Below, piece by piece: positions 44,795 to 55,641 of a DNA stretch of 64,000 nucleotides (position 1 is its first letter; every line of letters begins with the position of its first letter). The position numbers and the translations under genes were made by a program. The DNA comes from Pyxicephalus adspersus (taxonomy: Eukaryota; Chordata; Amphibia; Anura; Pyxicephalidae): positions 46,413,103 through 46,477,102 of the forward strand of contig NC_092868.1 in NCBI RefSeq assembly GCF_032062135.1, in the 5' to 3' direction. Under the pieces are notes generated by a model. That model was not told the origin of the DNA and searched no databases. It saw only the letters and a program-made list of their open reading frames with translations.

Positions 44795-45240
44795 GTGGAA
44801 ATAAACTAAAAAGATAAACTCACCTTAACTTCTGTAGATCCCTCGATCCTGGAGCTTTCCTGGATTGGGTCTCACGCTGTCCACTAATCTGCCTTCGTCC
44901 TGGCGTGGAGGGAGCACCATCTTCTTTCTTGTTCTGGCTTTTGCCTACGTCACCCAATCTCGCACTGTACAGGCACAAGATTAGGTGAAGTAGTCACTGT
45001 AAATAGAAAAAAAAAGAGTGCTAATCCCAGTGTGCATGTGTGTGATCCGCATTAATGTAGGAAAAGACCCTTCTTGGGCAAAGGGGGCAGCCAGAAGCTT
45101 CCTGGCATCTGTAACGTGGGTATCCCAGGAGGCTCTGCTCTTCCATTCTCTCTTTATTGCCAAAGAAGATAATTTTTACCTTACATAAAAGGATTGTCTA
45201 CCCTTTTATGTAAAGTATAAATTTTGTTAATAGGTTCTCA
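44795..45240. repeat. Interspersed repeat with AAATAAACT start and hairpin end
   Basis: AAAGTGGAAATAAACTAAAA at the left; right end CCTTACATAAAAGGATTGTC / TACCCTTTTATGTAAAG, a hairpin also seen at 26612, 62625 and 62740. Middle part 44830-44990 is GC-rich and recalls the middle of the repeat at 26585. Confidence 0.6.
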
Positions 45241-45244
45241 AAAA

Positions 45245-46140
45245 GAGGAACCCAACTGATTTATAGAAGAGACACATTGCTAACAAAAAAGAAGATGATT
45301 AACAGAGACATGAACAATACATGGGCTGCCATCGCAGAACTCCTTTTGAAAATTCTATTAGCCTGGATGTTATAGATAATGAAACAATTAAGTGGAATTA
45401 CATTTTCATTTAGGTTTCCGTCCAAAGAGGTGGTTGGAGATGCCAAGCCAGCTCCCACCTGGGTCCAACCAGTGGATGGGTGGTCAAGACACCAGAGAAA
45501 ACATGTTTAAGTCACGTGGATACAATAATTAAATGTCACATGTTCCTGTTCCAATATATGGATTTTTTTCTATAGCATTGTATTCACAGTGTGCTTTTGA
45601 TTTATATGTTATTTGTAAGAATGTTTAAATCAAATTGAAAAAAGTAATGTTCGTATAAAAAAAAAAATCCAGCATGTTCTACAAACACAAAATAAAGTGT
45701 ATGCATAAGTTTAGGAACCTAAAATAGCTGTATTTGTCTTCTTTTTAAAAATGCAAGCTTTCATGATACTTTTATCCCTTTTATTATAGAGCTGCACCTT
45801 AGCTACTCATAGCAAACAACATATAAAATCACTCCAACCTGTTGGCTGGGGGGATCTGTAAAATACAGCATCTATACAGTCCTGTTGTTGTGATGATTTA
45901 TGTCAAGGTGACTTATTTTTATATATTCTGTTCCCTCTTTTGCCTATTGTTAGCAATGTACCTAGAATCCTATGGTATTACTTTAGAGAATTGCAATACA
46001 CCTCAGCACAATTCTGAGCAAGAAGACGTAGATTGTTATTTTTCTGTTTCAGTATTAATTCCCAGATGTAAATATGTTATTCAACGTTTATTTTTACCTC
46101 CAAAGATCACTTAAACTTCAGAATAAATTTAGCAGCATTA
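45245..46140. other. Intergenic, nothing recognised
   Basis: AT-rich; no signature. Confidence 0.55.
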
Positions 46141-46312
46141 TTTACCCTAATAATAATTTATTTTTATATTATATTATATTATTTTTATATTATATATATT
46201 ATATATTATTATTATTTTTGCATGTTTTTTATAAATGTAAAATGTGTTTAATTAGTACATTTAATTTGTGTTCTTTTTTCAGTTATTATTATATCATTAA
46301 CATTATTATGTT

Positions 46313-46315
<3 letters not shown>

Positions 46316-46373
<58 letters not shown>
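46316..46373. repeat. (AT)n microsatellite
   Basis: About 28 uninterrupted AT units; shorter TA runs follow at 46393-46408 and 46416-46432. Confidence 0.95.
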
Positions 46374-46376
<3 letters not shown>

Positions 46377-46439
46377 TTATATACAGTGTGTGTATATATA
46401 TATATATAAAAATATGAATATATATATATATAAAATTTG

Positions 46440-47850
46440 TTATGTGTTTGGATATTGACATCATTGACAGTAATCATATATTGTATGGTAACACTGGAGT
46501 TCAAAGAAGAGGTATTAGAAAATCATAAAAGGAATCATTAAGTATGTGCACCTGAGATATATAGAAATTGAATAGTGTGTGGAAATGATACCATCCCTGG
46601 TTCAGTCAGATTGTAAAACCATGAAGAATAATATTATGGCAGGCTTTTCATGTAAACTTTCTATATGTTGCAATAAAGGTGAATTATTGGTTTTAAAATG
46701 ATGTTTATTAAAATATGTTCATAAGATGTTATCAAATAAAGTACGGAACACAACCTGCCCAGCCCAGACCCGTGATGGGAGAGTGGTCGGGTTCAGGGAT
46801 CATGACGTCACTCTGGGGGAACTTTCTTCCCCTTTGAGTGACACATAGGCAGTGGTGTAGTGGGGTGGGCACGTTTACATAGTACCGTGCCCCTTCTTTT
46901 TTTTTTACGACTACACCCCTGCTTCTAGGGGTGTTTATTAACTGTCTGTCATGACACAGATCCCCAACCTTCCTTCTACCTGGATTTTTTTTTACTAAAG
47001 AAGAAGAAATAGGAAAAAATACAGAGCAGCCTTAAGCCTTTTGGATATCAAGTCAGGCTTATACAGATAAATACCATGCATAAGATATGGTATTTATGCC
47101 CCATGTTGAAATGTATAGCTATAAACACACAGGCCAAGACCAGTAGTATGACAGTTTTGTCATTTGTCATAGGAGTTGGTATATCTACAGGCTTTAATGA
47201 ACTGGTAAAAGTCCTCATTTGCCAGCACAAACTTTGGAACATCCAATGGACAAACAATTATTTAACCTGCCTAGTCGGAACTTTTTCTGGCACAGCTAAA
47301 ACTAAATTGTTTGCATTATTTATATTCTGCTTTGTAGTCTCAGTCTGACATTAGAGATGCTCATAGTTTCCTTCACAAAGCTGTTGTAGTTTAGATCAAT
47401 AGTTGGCCTAAATTAATTAAATTAATTGACGCTGGCATGGGAAAACAAAAACAGTGGCCCCAATAAAAATATATAAAAATCTAACAGACAGGGTACAGAA
47501 CCCTAAAATTGACATAACCACGTGCTTCATGAAACAAGGTGGCTCTTACTGTTTTTGGCAGCAAAAAGTCTATGATGAAAATCAATAGCAAAGTACTGAG
47601 GGAGGAAAAGTTATTAACAATTTACAAAGCATAACAATAATTTTTAACCAAAGTGAAAAGTGACAACAGCCTTTCAACTTATTGAATTGCAATCTCTTGA
47701 ACTGCTGCTAGAAGGGTTTTTTTCCATTTGAATTACTATTTGTGATACCCCTTGTATAGTGACCACATGGTTGTCTGTACATATATTTATATCACATTAT
47801 TGGTACTGTAAAATTACAACTTAGTTCAAATCCAGTTGGACCAGTTGAGA
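46440..47850. other. Intergenic, mostly unrecognised
   Basis: Apart from the possible small MITE at 46850 nothing is recognised. Confidence 0.55.
46850..46921. mobile_element. Possible very short hAT MITE
   Basis: CAGTGGTGTAGTGGGG at the left and GACTACACCCCTG at the right are inverted with few mismatches. Inner GGGCACG / CGTGCCCC also pair. The flanking octamers (CACATAGG, CTTCTAGG) match only in part. Confidence 0.4.
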
Positions 47851-47854
47851 AATT

Positions 47855-48215
47855 CCAATTTGGTTGGCAGATAATGATGACAGGTGTCATTACTCAACAG
47901 CCAGACTGGCTGAGCCTTCTATACTGGTCAATGACAGAAATAGTGGAATTTATTAAATGAATTATGAATCTAATCTCAGTTGTCCTCGTTTGGTGGCTGA
48001 TCAGGTACCTTTCAAAAACTATTGCTTATCCAAGCCAGCTTTTGGATGATGACAGCTATCATAGTGTGGTGGCTGGGTTGGCTGAGCCCTACTATACCTG
48101 TCAATGATGGAATGGGCTCAGCCAATCCATAATCTGCCTGATGGACAATGACAGCTGTCATCATCTGTTGTCCTTCTATACTTGCCAATGACAGGTTGGA
48201 TTGCCTAAATTCCAA
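47855..48215. repeat. Local repeat cluster with GATGACAGCTRTCAT units
   Basis: Three related blocks (about 47862-47945, 48038-48115 and 48140-48205) share ATGATGACAG-type and CTGTCAATGA/CCAATGACAG strings, plus an inverted pair GGTTGGCTGAGCCC / GGGCTCAGCCAATC at about 48075-48126. The third block is in inverse order relative to the first two. Confidence 0.6.
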
Positions 48216-48649
48216 GTTCTGATCTGAGGTCAGAATAGCTGCAATGCAAGTTGGATAACCATTTTCCCATTACTTATTATTGCATTGGACATGCTGCATA
48301 GACTGCTGTTAGTGTTGGTGATTCAGGTAAATGTTTTTGTTTGATTATAAACATTAAGCATTCCCTTTCTTGTATTCTAGCTAGTTTTTTGCTTATTCAT
48401 ATGCTGTCATGCTTGCAAACCTACAATTGATTGACAGATACTGTAATTTTCTTTTTCAGATGACCTTCATGGTAGCATAGAATTCTTCCCATACAGGAGG
48501 CTTAGTTGGTATTTATAAGAAAATAGTCTTATCAAGGTAGTGAAAGTGGAGTCTACCCATTTGTTTGCTGTCATGGAGCTCATAAGTAAAGAAAAATAAC
48601 TGTATCTGTGTCATTTTGCAGAAAAAAGAGAAATGAGGTGACTATTTTA

Positions 48650-49591
48650 TTACAACTTCCCTGTTATAATAATCTGATCCAATAATTTTCTGGCAGCAGC
48701 CTTCACATCACTGTTCCTGCAAGTGTATATAAAAGGATTTAACAGTGGTGCAATAATTGTATACATTACTGCAATCAACCTATCTTGGTCCAAAGAATAA
48801 CTTGATTTTGGTCTGAAATACATAAAAATCCCAGAACCATAGAATATTATCACAACCACAAAGTGAGATGCACAGGTCGAAAAAGTCTTCTTCCTGCCTG
48901 AGTTTATTTGTATATTGAGAATGGCAGAGATAATTTTCACATAGGAGATCATAGTTAATATAAACGATCCAACAATGACAGACCCACTTATTAGAAAAAC
49001 AGTCATTTCGTTGACCCAAGTGTTGGTACAGGCCAATTTAAGTAGAGGAGGAATGTCACAAAAGAAATGGTTAATTTTATTGGTACAGAATGGCAAAGTA
49101 AAGGTTAGAGCTGTGTGGATTAAAGCATTGACTGCTCCAATGATCCAAGAGCCAAAGATAAGTTGAATACAGGTTCTCTTGCTTAAAATAACACTGTAGA
49201 GTAGAGGACGACATATTGCGTTATACCGGTCATAGGCCATAGCTGCAAGCATGTAGCACTCCGCTCCACCCAGTAGCAAAAACCAATACATCTGGGTAAC
49301 ACAACCGCTGTACGAAATGGTTTTATGTTTTGCAAGGATGTTGGACAACATTTTAGGAATAGTGGAAGAGACGTAACAAATTTCTAAAAAGGAAAAACTG
49401 CTAAGGAAAAAATACATAGGTGTGTGAAGATTTGGGCTGAGACATGTTATTATGATGATTGCTACATTGGTTAAAACAGTAATCACATAGATACAAAAAA
49501 ACAACAGGAACATCAAAGACTGGAGCTCAGAGATATCCGAGAGCCCAGCAAGGAAGAATTCATTGAACTCAGTACCATTTGCAAAAGCCAT
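48650..49591 (-). CDS. Olfactory receptor, class II, with overlapping upstream ATG
   Basis: Intact odorant GPCR of 313 residues, with N5-G-T glycosylation site, LHTPMYFFLSSFS, MAYDRYNAIC at 118-127, KKTFSTCASHFVV and PLLNPFIYTCRN. TM1 has TN at 41-42 where nearly all ORs have GN, and TM7 ends YTCRN instead of YSLRN. The start chosen is the ATG at 49591 in a strong context (GCCATGG). An acceptor (TTCTACAG) lies 14 bases upstream, so the longer frame reaching 49636 is probably intronic. A second, out-of-frame ATG lies five bases before the start inside the same leader and overlaps it (ATGCCATGG), which may lower translation. Last of the seven ORs; beyond it the window holds only repeats. Confidence 0.95.
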   Translation of the reverse strand: MAFANGTEFNEFFLAGLSDISELQSLMFLLFFCIYVITVLTNVAIIIITCLSPNLHTPMYFFLSSFSFLEICYVSSTIPKMLSNILAKHKTISYSGCVTQMYWFLLLGGAECYMLAAMAYDRYNAICRPLLYSVILSKRTCIQLIFGSWIIGAVNALIHTALTFTLPFCTNKINHFFCDIPPLLKLACTNTWVNEMTVFLISGSVIVGSFILTMISYVKIISAILNIQINSGRKKTFSTCASHFVVVIIFYGSGIFMYFRPKSSYSLDQDRLIAVMYTIIAPLLNPFIYTCRNSDVKAAARKLLDQIIITGKL

Positions 49592-49967
49592 GGCATGCTC
49601 GGACCCTGTAGAATAATTTAACAATACAATAAACATATTTTAATAAATATACAAACTAATTCTATTTTTCATACTTTCATATTTGTTTATAATACATTGT
49701 GAATATTTTTAACTCATTTTCTGAGTCCTGGGAGAAGTAAAAGCTTTGTTTCTTTTTCTTTTCTAGACAGTGGTCACCAGAATTTTCCTAACTTTTCCCC
49801 TGTGATGATGCTCACTAGTAAGGCCAGTTATAGACTTTGTGCTATCTGAGCCAAAAGATTGAGAAAATAGCCCCCGACAGGAAAAAAAAAAAACAGGTAA
49901 TGTTGCTAGGATTGTGGAAGATGCTGGGCATCCCAGGGTACTCTAGTTAGAACAATGATATGGCACA

Positions 49968-50140
49968 CCTAGCTCACCTTTGCACCCCTCTCCACAGCTC
50001 ACCTGTGCATCTCTGTCCACAGCTCACCTCCATCTATAGCTCACATTAGCCCTGGCCACAACTCAGCTCTAAATTCCCAACAACAGCTTCTGTCCACAAC
50101 TCTTCCGCACTACAATCTACAGCTCACTTCCTCAGTCTAT
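49968..50140. repeat. Degenerate ~26-bp tandem repeat
   Basis: Five to six imperfect units of the form TCCACAGCTCACCTGTGCAT, drifting towards the right. Non-coding. Confidence 0.7.
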
Positions 50141-50144
50141 CCAA

Positions 50145-51035
50145 GGCTTTCATGTGCCAGTAATACTGAGCTTACCCCTCCACCCTCTGTATCCCTCTTA
50201 ACTCAGCTTTTTTCTCTCTTTCAATCAGGACCAGCTTGCTACGGGACTGTCCTCTCCCTAATGAGCCCAGGTTATGGTGCAGGTAAGCCAAGTGCCCGAT
50301 CTAAACTGGCACCCTGCATCTCCATGATCACGTCTGTGCACTATGTGGCACTGCCCCCTGTACAGTGACAAATATTACCATCTAAAGCAGAAGGTTCACA
50401 TCACCTTAGGGTCTGCATGGCCTTACTAACCATGAAAAAAGCAAGAGTATAAATCACCCTACTAAGCACGTATTTTTAGGTAAGCATGGTATTGCTTGAT
50501 GATGATGACAATAAATTATCATTATGCTGCTACTTTTTATACTTCTTGTAAGAAGGCCTGTAATTGTTGGTGCTGTGCTGTGTGGCAGGCGGTGTAAATC
50601 TTAGAATTAGATAGACAGAACCACTAATCTATTGACAGGTCAAACAGCTCACTTATATGTACAAAACCTGTATGTTCAACTGTTTATTCTGTTCTACTTG
50701 CAAGTTGGTATATGTACCTGGGCTGCGGGTCTAGTGGAAGTCACAGGCCTTTTTATGTTATATCGAAGGGTTGGCTGGATTTAAAGCTTTCAAAGTCTAA
50801 GATTTTTTTTAAAGGAGAAAAAGACTAACCCTGTAAATACTTGTGCTCTTTTAGGCATTTAGGTATATTATATTGGTTTAGTCTTATTATAGTAGGATTG
50901 TCAGCATGCAAAAACCAAACTGTTTCTCATATACATGCCAAAGCTGTACAACAGAGAGGATGAAGAACAAATGATTATGAATCAACAAGTTTAAAAAATG
51001 ATTGGGCTTACTGTTGATTAGTAATGTGGATAACA
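50145..51035. other. Intergenic, nothing recognised
   Basis: No coding or repeat signature. Confidence 0.55.
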
Positions 51036-51039
51036 TTCC

Positions 51040-51515
51040 AAATAAACCTTACGGCCAAAAGATTGTGGGGACCTGACCATCACACCTTTATATGCGCTGT
51101 TGGACACCCCATTCCAAAACCATGAGCATTAATATGGTGTTGGCCCCCCTTTGTGCTTGTAATAGCTTTCACTTTTCCAAGAGGGTTTTATAAGATTTTG
51201 AGGTTTATCTTCAGAAATTTACATCCATTCAGTTTATAGAATTTTTCTGAGGTCAGGTACTGTTGTTGGATGAGAAGACCCAGCTCATATTTGGCATTTC
51301 ATTCAGCCCAATGATGCCCAGTAGGGTTGTGGTCAGCACTTGAGTTCCCCCACACCAGATTCATCAAGACACGTCTTTATAGAGCTGGCTTTGTGCACAG
51401 GAGCAGTCATACTGGAACAGAAAGGGCCTTCCAACCTATTGCTCCAAGGTTGGAAGCCCACAATTGTCTATCATGACTTTGCATGCTGTAGCAGTAACAG
51501 TACTCTTGAGTTGCA
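51040..51515 (-). mobile_element. Tc1-like transposon fragment
   Basis: Left end CTTACGGCCAAAAGATTGTG then CTGACCATCACACC and CATTCCAAAACCATGAGCAT, like the terminal region of a Tc1 subfamily known from fish and frogs; then degenerate transposase gene in minus sense to GCATGCTGTAGCAGTAACAG. Only about a third of an element. Confidence 0.72.
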
Positions 51516-51519
51516 CATT

Positions 51520-52795
51520 CTTTAGTTCATTTAGATAGATGTGATGGTCAGGTATCCACACACGTTGCTATTTTTAATAGAAGTTATTTTAATTTCATAT
51601 GTGCAACTCTCATATGGACAGATTCTGTAACTCCTCTACGTGTCATGCTGTTTTAATATTGTTTTTTTTGGCCATAAGGGATCATTTCCTACAGGAATGT
51701 ACTCCGTTATTTTCATGTGTTGCTGAAGTGTATGAAGAAAACTATAAATATTTTATATATGCTGAGTTTTTTTATTAATGAATACACATGAGTTTAATTA
51801 TATTTAATGAACCAGATGAATTAGCCTAAGAGAAAAAAATAGTTGTTGGTTACAGTTATTTGATACAGTTTTGAAAGTTTTCAAGTTTTCAAAAAGATTA
51901 TTTAGGTAATGTAATGGACCAATATTATAAATTCCTTATTTTACTAATGAATATACACCAGAGTATTCTTCACCTTTGGCCAGGTCATGGGGTCCATTTA
52001 GATCTAGGCTTTGTGGTAACACAATTTAAGGTGCAGTATTTTATTGGTGGTGCCATTCTTTTTGACAATGCACTTGTGTTTCATTGCACCACAAGGCAAG
52101 GTAGTAGGTTTATTTGCATTTTCTTGCAAGGTAGGGTGTTTTAGCAGAATATTCATTTTAGTAGGCTGCCCTTATGAAGGCAAGTAAACAGGAGATACAA
52201 TGAGCCTTAAACCACACACAGTATATAGTCAAGATGACCTAAGATCCCCAGCCCAAGAAAGGGCCCAGGAGAAAGTTTTAGCACAGTGAAGGATACATAG
52301 GAGGTGAGTTTAGTTCTGCTTTACAGTCTTGTTCACAACAATTAGTGGTCTTCCCTCTAATACAGTACAGACCAGAGCCATGCGAGAAAGAAGTAGGCAA
52401 AGGGAGGGCATGACTGGGGAAGAGGGGAGAGTGGATAGGTAAGAGTTGAGGCTGAGGAGCACGAGGGGTCAGAAATAGTTTAGGTTTTAAAGGATTGGTT
52501 AGGAGAAAAATCAGGTTGACGAGGGGTTGGTGCTGGGGGAGGAGATCAATTAGTAGTCATAGAAGGGCAAACTTCCCATCCGCTCTAAAGGTGGTTAGCT
52601 TTGTGGAGGAATGTTTCTAGGGAAGAGTGGCTGAAGTCTTCGGAGATGTGGCCTTGGGGGTTAAAGGTGAATTGAGGTGGGGACCCATCAAGGTATGGGA
52701 CTCTGGCAGGATCTCCTCAGACAGGTAGCACAGGATCACCCAAGGCATGGAGTCTAAGTGACACGAGGTCTTCACAAGGGCAACCCGCAAGGGGT
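51520..52795. other. Intergenic and possible chromovirus flank
   Basis: AT-rich to about 52180, then GC-richer with a purine-rich part at 52380-52550; the latter may belong to the chromovirus LTR or its flank. Confidence 0.45.
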
Positions 52796-52799
52796 GATG

Positions 52800-53172
52800 G
52801 GCCAGTAGCCGGGAGGGGGTCACCCTACCTGAAGAGGAAGGCTGGAGCAGCCTCAGTGTAGAGACAGGGGGCAGGCAGATGCAGTCAGGTTCCAGGCACA
52901 TGTCAGGGCAGGCGGCAGACAGGCAAAGTCAGGTTCCAGGCGCAGGTCAGGTCAGTATTCACAAAGGAGCAAGCAGAGTATCAAGGTAGCTGGTGCCAAG
53001 TCACAGCACCAGCCTTCATTACTGCTGAGACTAAATAGTCTCTTCCCCTTTAAGGAGCTCCTCCTCCCTGTGCTGTGTCAGTGTGAGCAGAACAGGAAGT
53101 GCTGCATGTTCTGTCAGCCAGAGACAAATAGTGCTGCGTTTGGCAGCTCGGCAGGACACGGGACACAGCAGG
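52800..53172 (-). mobile_element. Chromovirus 3' LTR region (boundaries uncertain)
   Basis: Directly follows the chromodomain stop in the element's sense. Contains 58 bases (53059-53116) that recur at 61816-61873, on the 5' side of the same element, and two ~50-bp units with GTCAGGTTCCAGGC (52886-52960) like the minisatellite of the solo LTR at 15242. No target duplication found. Downstream DNA (52617-52800) could still be LTR. Confidence 0.55.
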
Positions 53173-53177
53173 ACAGT

Positions 53178-54390
53178 TTAGCAGGGACAACGCCCTGGCC
53201 CCCTTAGGGCAACCTCGGGGGCCCCAAGGCCTGGTTTATCTCGGTGTGCTTGATGAAAAGCCCTTACCAACCTGGTGCCATGAACATTACCAGAAGGCTC
53301 CCAGGAATTTTCCTCTGTACCCAATCCTTTCCATTTAATTAGGTACTGAAGAGGGCTCCCTGACCTCCTACAATCCAGGATTGCCTCAACTTCTTCAAGT
53401 TCTTCAAATTCTTCATTGCCTTCAACCAATACTAGAGGAGATGGTTGAGATATTCTGCTAGCCAAAGGACTCAGTACAGCTGATTTCAAGCAAAACACAT
53501 GAAATACTGGATAGATCTTCAAGGAGTCAGGCAGCGCAAGTCGAACAGCCACCGGGTTGATGACCTTCAAGACAGGGAAAGGACCAATAAACTTGGGGCC
53601 CAACTTCCTAGAGAGGCAGCAAAGTCTCAGTTCAGCAGTGGATAGCCAAACATGGTCCCCAGGTTTAAATTCAAGACAAGTCCGCTTCTTGTCAACTTCC
53701 CTTTTTGTTCTTGCCTGTGCTTGAGCTAGCCAGGATTTTATTCTCTTCAAATTCTCTGTGATTAAAGTGGCCCGATCTTGAGCCTCAGGAACTGAAGACT
53801 TTACAGGGTAATTTGGGATAGAGGAAGTATGAAATCCATAATTTGCAAAATATAGTGACTGAGAGGTGGCCGACATGACTCTATCATGGGCAGCAGGGAG
53901 ACCCAGTTGTCCCGTGAAGCAGCTGAGAAACAGCGGAGATATTGTTCCAAGGTTTGATTAGTTCTCTCCGTTTGACCATTACTTTGGGGATGATAGCCAG
54001 AGGACAAAGAAGTTTTTATACAAAGCTTCTTGCAGAGCTCTTGCCAGAAACTAGAGGTGAATTGCACCCCTCTATCAAATACAATATCATCTGGAATTCC
54101 ATGGAGTCAGACTCCCTCCCTTACGAATGTTTGGTATGGACAAGGGTCTAAGTAGCCCCCATGGTTTAACTCTCATACTCTTGGAACGGGCACAGATAGC
54201 ACATGAGGAGACAAACGAGTTACAATCCTGGGGAAGCTCTAGCCACCAAAAGGTCGGCTGTATGAGATCCAGAGTCTTGGACACTCCAAAGTGACCGACC
54301 AACAGGTTGTCATGATAAGCTTCTAGGGCGGCAAACCAGAGTGTTTCAGGAACAAAAATATTCCCCTCATGCAACAAAAAAACCACCTGT
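53178..54390 (-). pseudogene. Ty3/gypsy chromovirus integrase and chromodomain, frameshifted
   Basis: Would insert element DNA into chromatin. Three minus-strand frames: 54087-54386 with the H2C2-type zinc region (EAYHDNLLVGHFG, CAICARSK); 53801-54067 with [16 protein letters not shown], the catalytic-core end bearing the Glu of DDE; 53178-53876 with the GPF module (KFIGPF at residues 95-100) and a chromodomain at about 158-212 (YLIKWKG, ENSWEP), which would read histone marks. At least two frame changes; part of the catalytic core between 54067 and 54087 is missing, probably including the first two Asp. Related to vertebrate chromoviruses without env. Confidence 0.9.
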
Positions 54391-54942
54391 TCTGGTGAGG
54401 TTAGGGTCGACTGGGAAGTTGTGCAAAGCTCTCTTTATCTGTTCCATTAGGTCAGGACAAAAAATTTGTAGCGGCTTGAATAGTATGTTGGGTTAGCACA
54501 AGTTCATGACATGGGTACAGTATAGGAAGCCTTTGCTGCTTAACCAATCACCCCTCCAACGTACTTACCACAAATAACACATACACCATCTTCGTTGGAA
54601 AAAATTGGCCATAGCAGCCCCTTTATTAACACAATTATATTTATTAACAACATAAATCAATATAACATATAAACACAGGTCCATGAAAGTCCCCAATTCC
54701 TCCTCCGGCATCTTGCTGCTTTTTTGATCCACCACCAGGCCCCCAGGCGCCCATACACCACCACGGGGACAATTAGTAGATCCACAACACTTAACCTCCA
54801 CAACAACCTAGTGTCATGCAAGGCCAACCTTACTGTCCACACCATTCCTTCGTGCCCCCAACTCCATTATATCTTCCAATTACCCCACCTTTACTTTCAT
54901 GGACCCCAACCAAATTATGCCAACTGCCGCAAACTTGAAACC

Positions 54943-55641
54943 TTAAGTTTGCGAGCACCGCCACACCCTGATGGCTCGTACCAGTGCTTCCCCCAAACTC
55001 AGCAACCACAAATCAGTACCAATCGCATTAAGGTGAACCCCGTCACCCCTCAAAATCAGCTCAGGCTCAGACTCCAGTTCCCGGTGGCGCGCCACCACTC
55101 CACCAATCCGCACCAAAAAACGCCCCACCACCTTGTTAATTTTTATGCGGGCCTTATTCAACCTACCCACCGACCTAGCCCCCCGCCAAGCCAACCGCAC
55201 CACCATTTCCGACCACACCAATACCATGTGAGGGAAAGCATCCCTCAGTCTCAAAAGATCACATTTAATATCACGAATTAAGTCCCGCATGGGACGTGCC
55301 CCCACATCATTCCCTCCCACATGTAACAATAACACATCAGGGGGCCGATCCAAGCCTGCAAACCTATTTACCTCGGGAACCACCCTCCGCCATTGCATAC
55401 CTGGTATCCCGATCCACCGCACCTGAGCCACCGCCCTCTGAAGCCCCAACTGGCGACCTGCCCGCCTTACATCAGCCCGCCGGGCCCCCCAATAAACATA
55501 AGTGGCCCAGGATCCATACCAAGCACACCGAGCCATCTGTAACAAAAACAAAAACAGCCAACTATTAACAACACAAGGACAAATCCAAACTCGCCCTGTT
55601 AAGCCCCCAAACAACCCCCTATAACAAATGAGGCCGTACAT
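54943..55641 (-). pseudogene. SGNH hydrolase-like protein of the Ngaro element, nucleophile block disrupted
   Basis: Ngaro elements of vertebrates often carry an SGNH/GDSL esterase-like frame of unknown role. Visible in the 232-residue frame: VLLLHVGGNDVG with the GGND block (109-112), IPGMQW (80-84, Gly block), and GDGVHLNAIG with the D-x-x-H pair (200, 203). The block that should hold the nucleophile Ser, just before YVYWGARRADVR, reads WYGSWAT here, and the neighbouring frame continues the family pattern better on its 5' side, so a small indel at about 55495-55520 is likely. Overlaps the recombinase frame by 23 bases. Confidence 0.78.

Noticed and set aside
46074..46504. YIYIYI-type frames on both strands
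   Set aside because: Translation of AT microsatellites.
52617..52901. 94-residue minus-strand frame as a gene
   Set aside because: Overlaps the LTR-like region of the chromovirus and has no domain.
53178..53876. Chromodomain protein as a host gene
   Set aside because: The integrase core and GPF module lie directly upstream in the same strand, so it is the end of a chromovirus pol.
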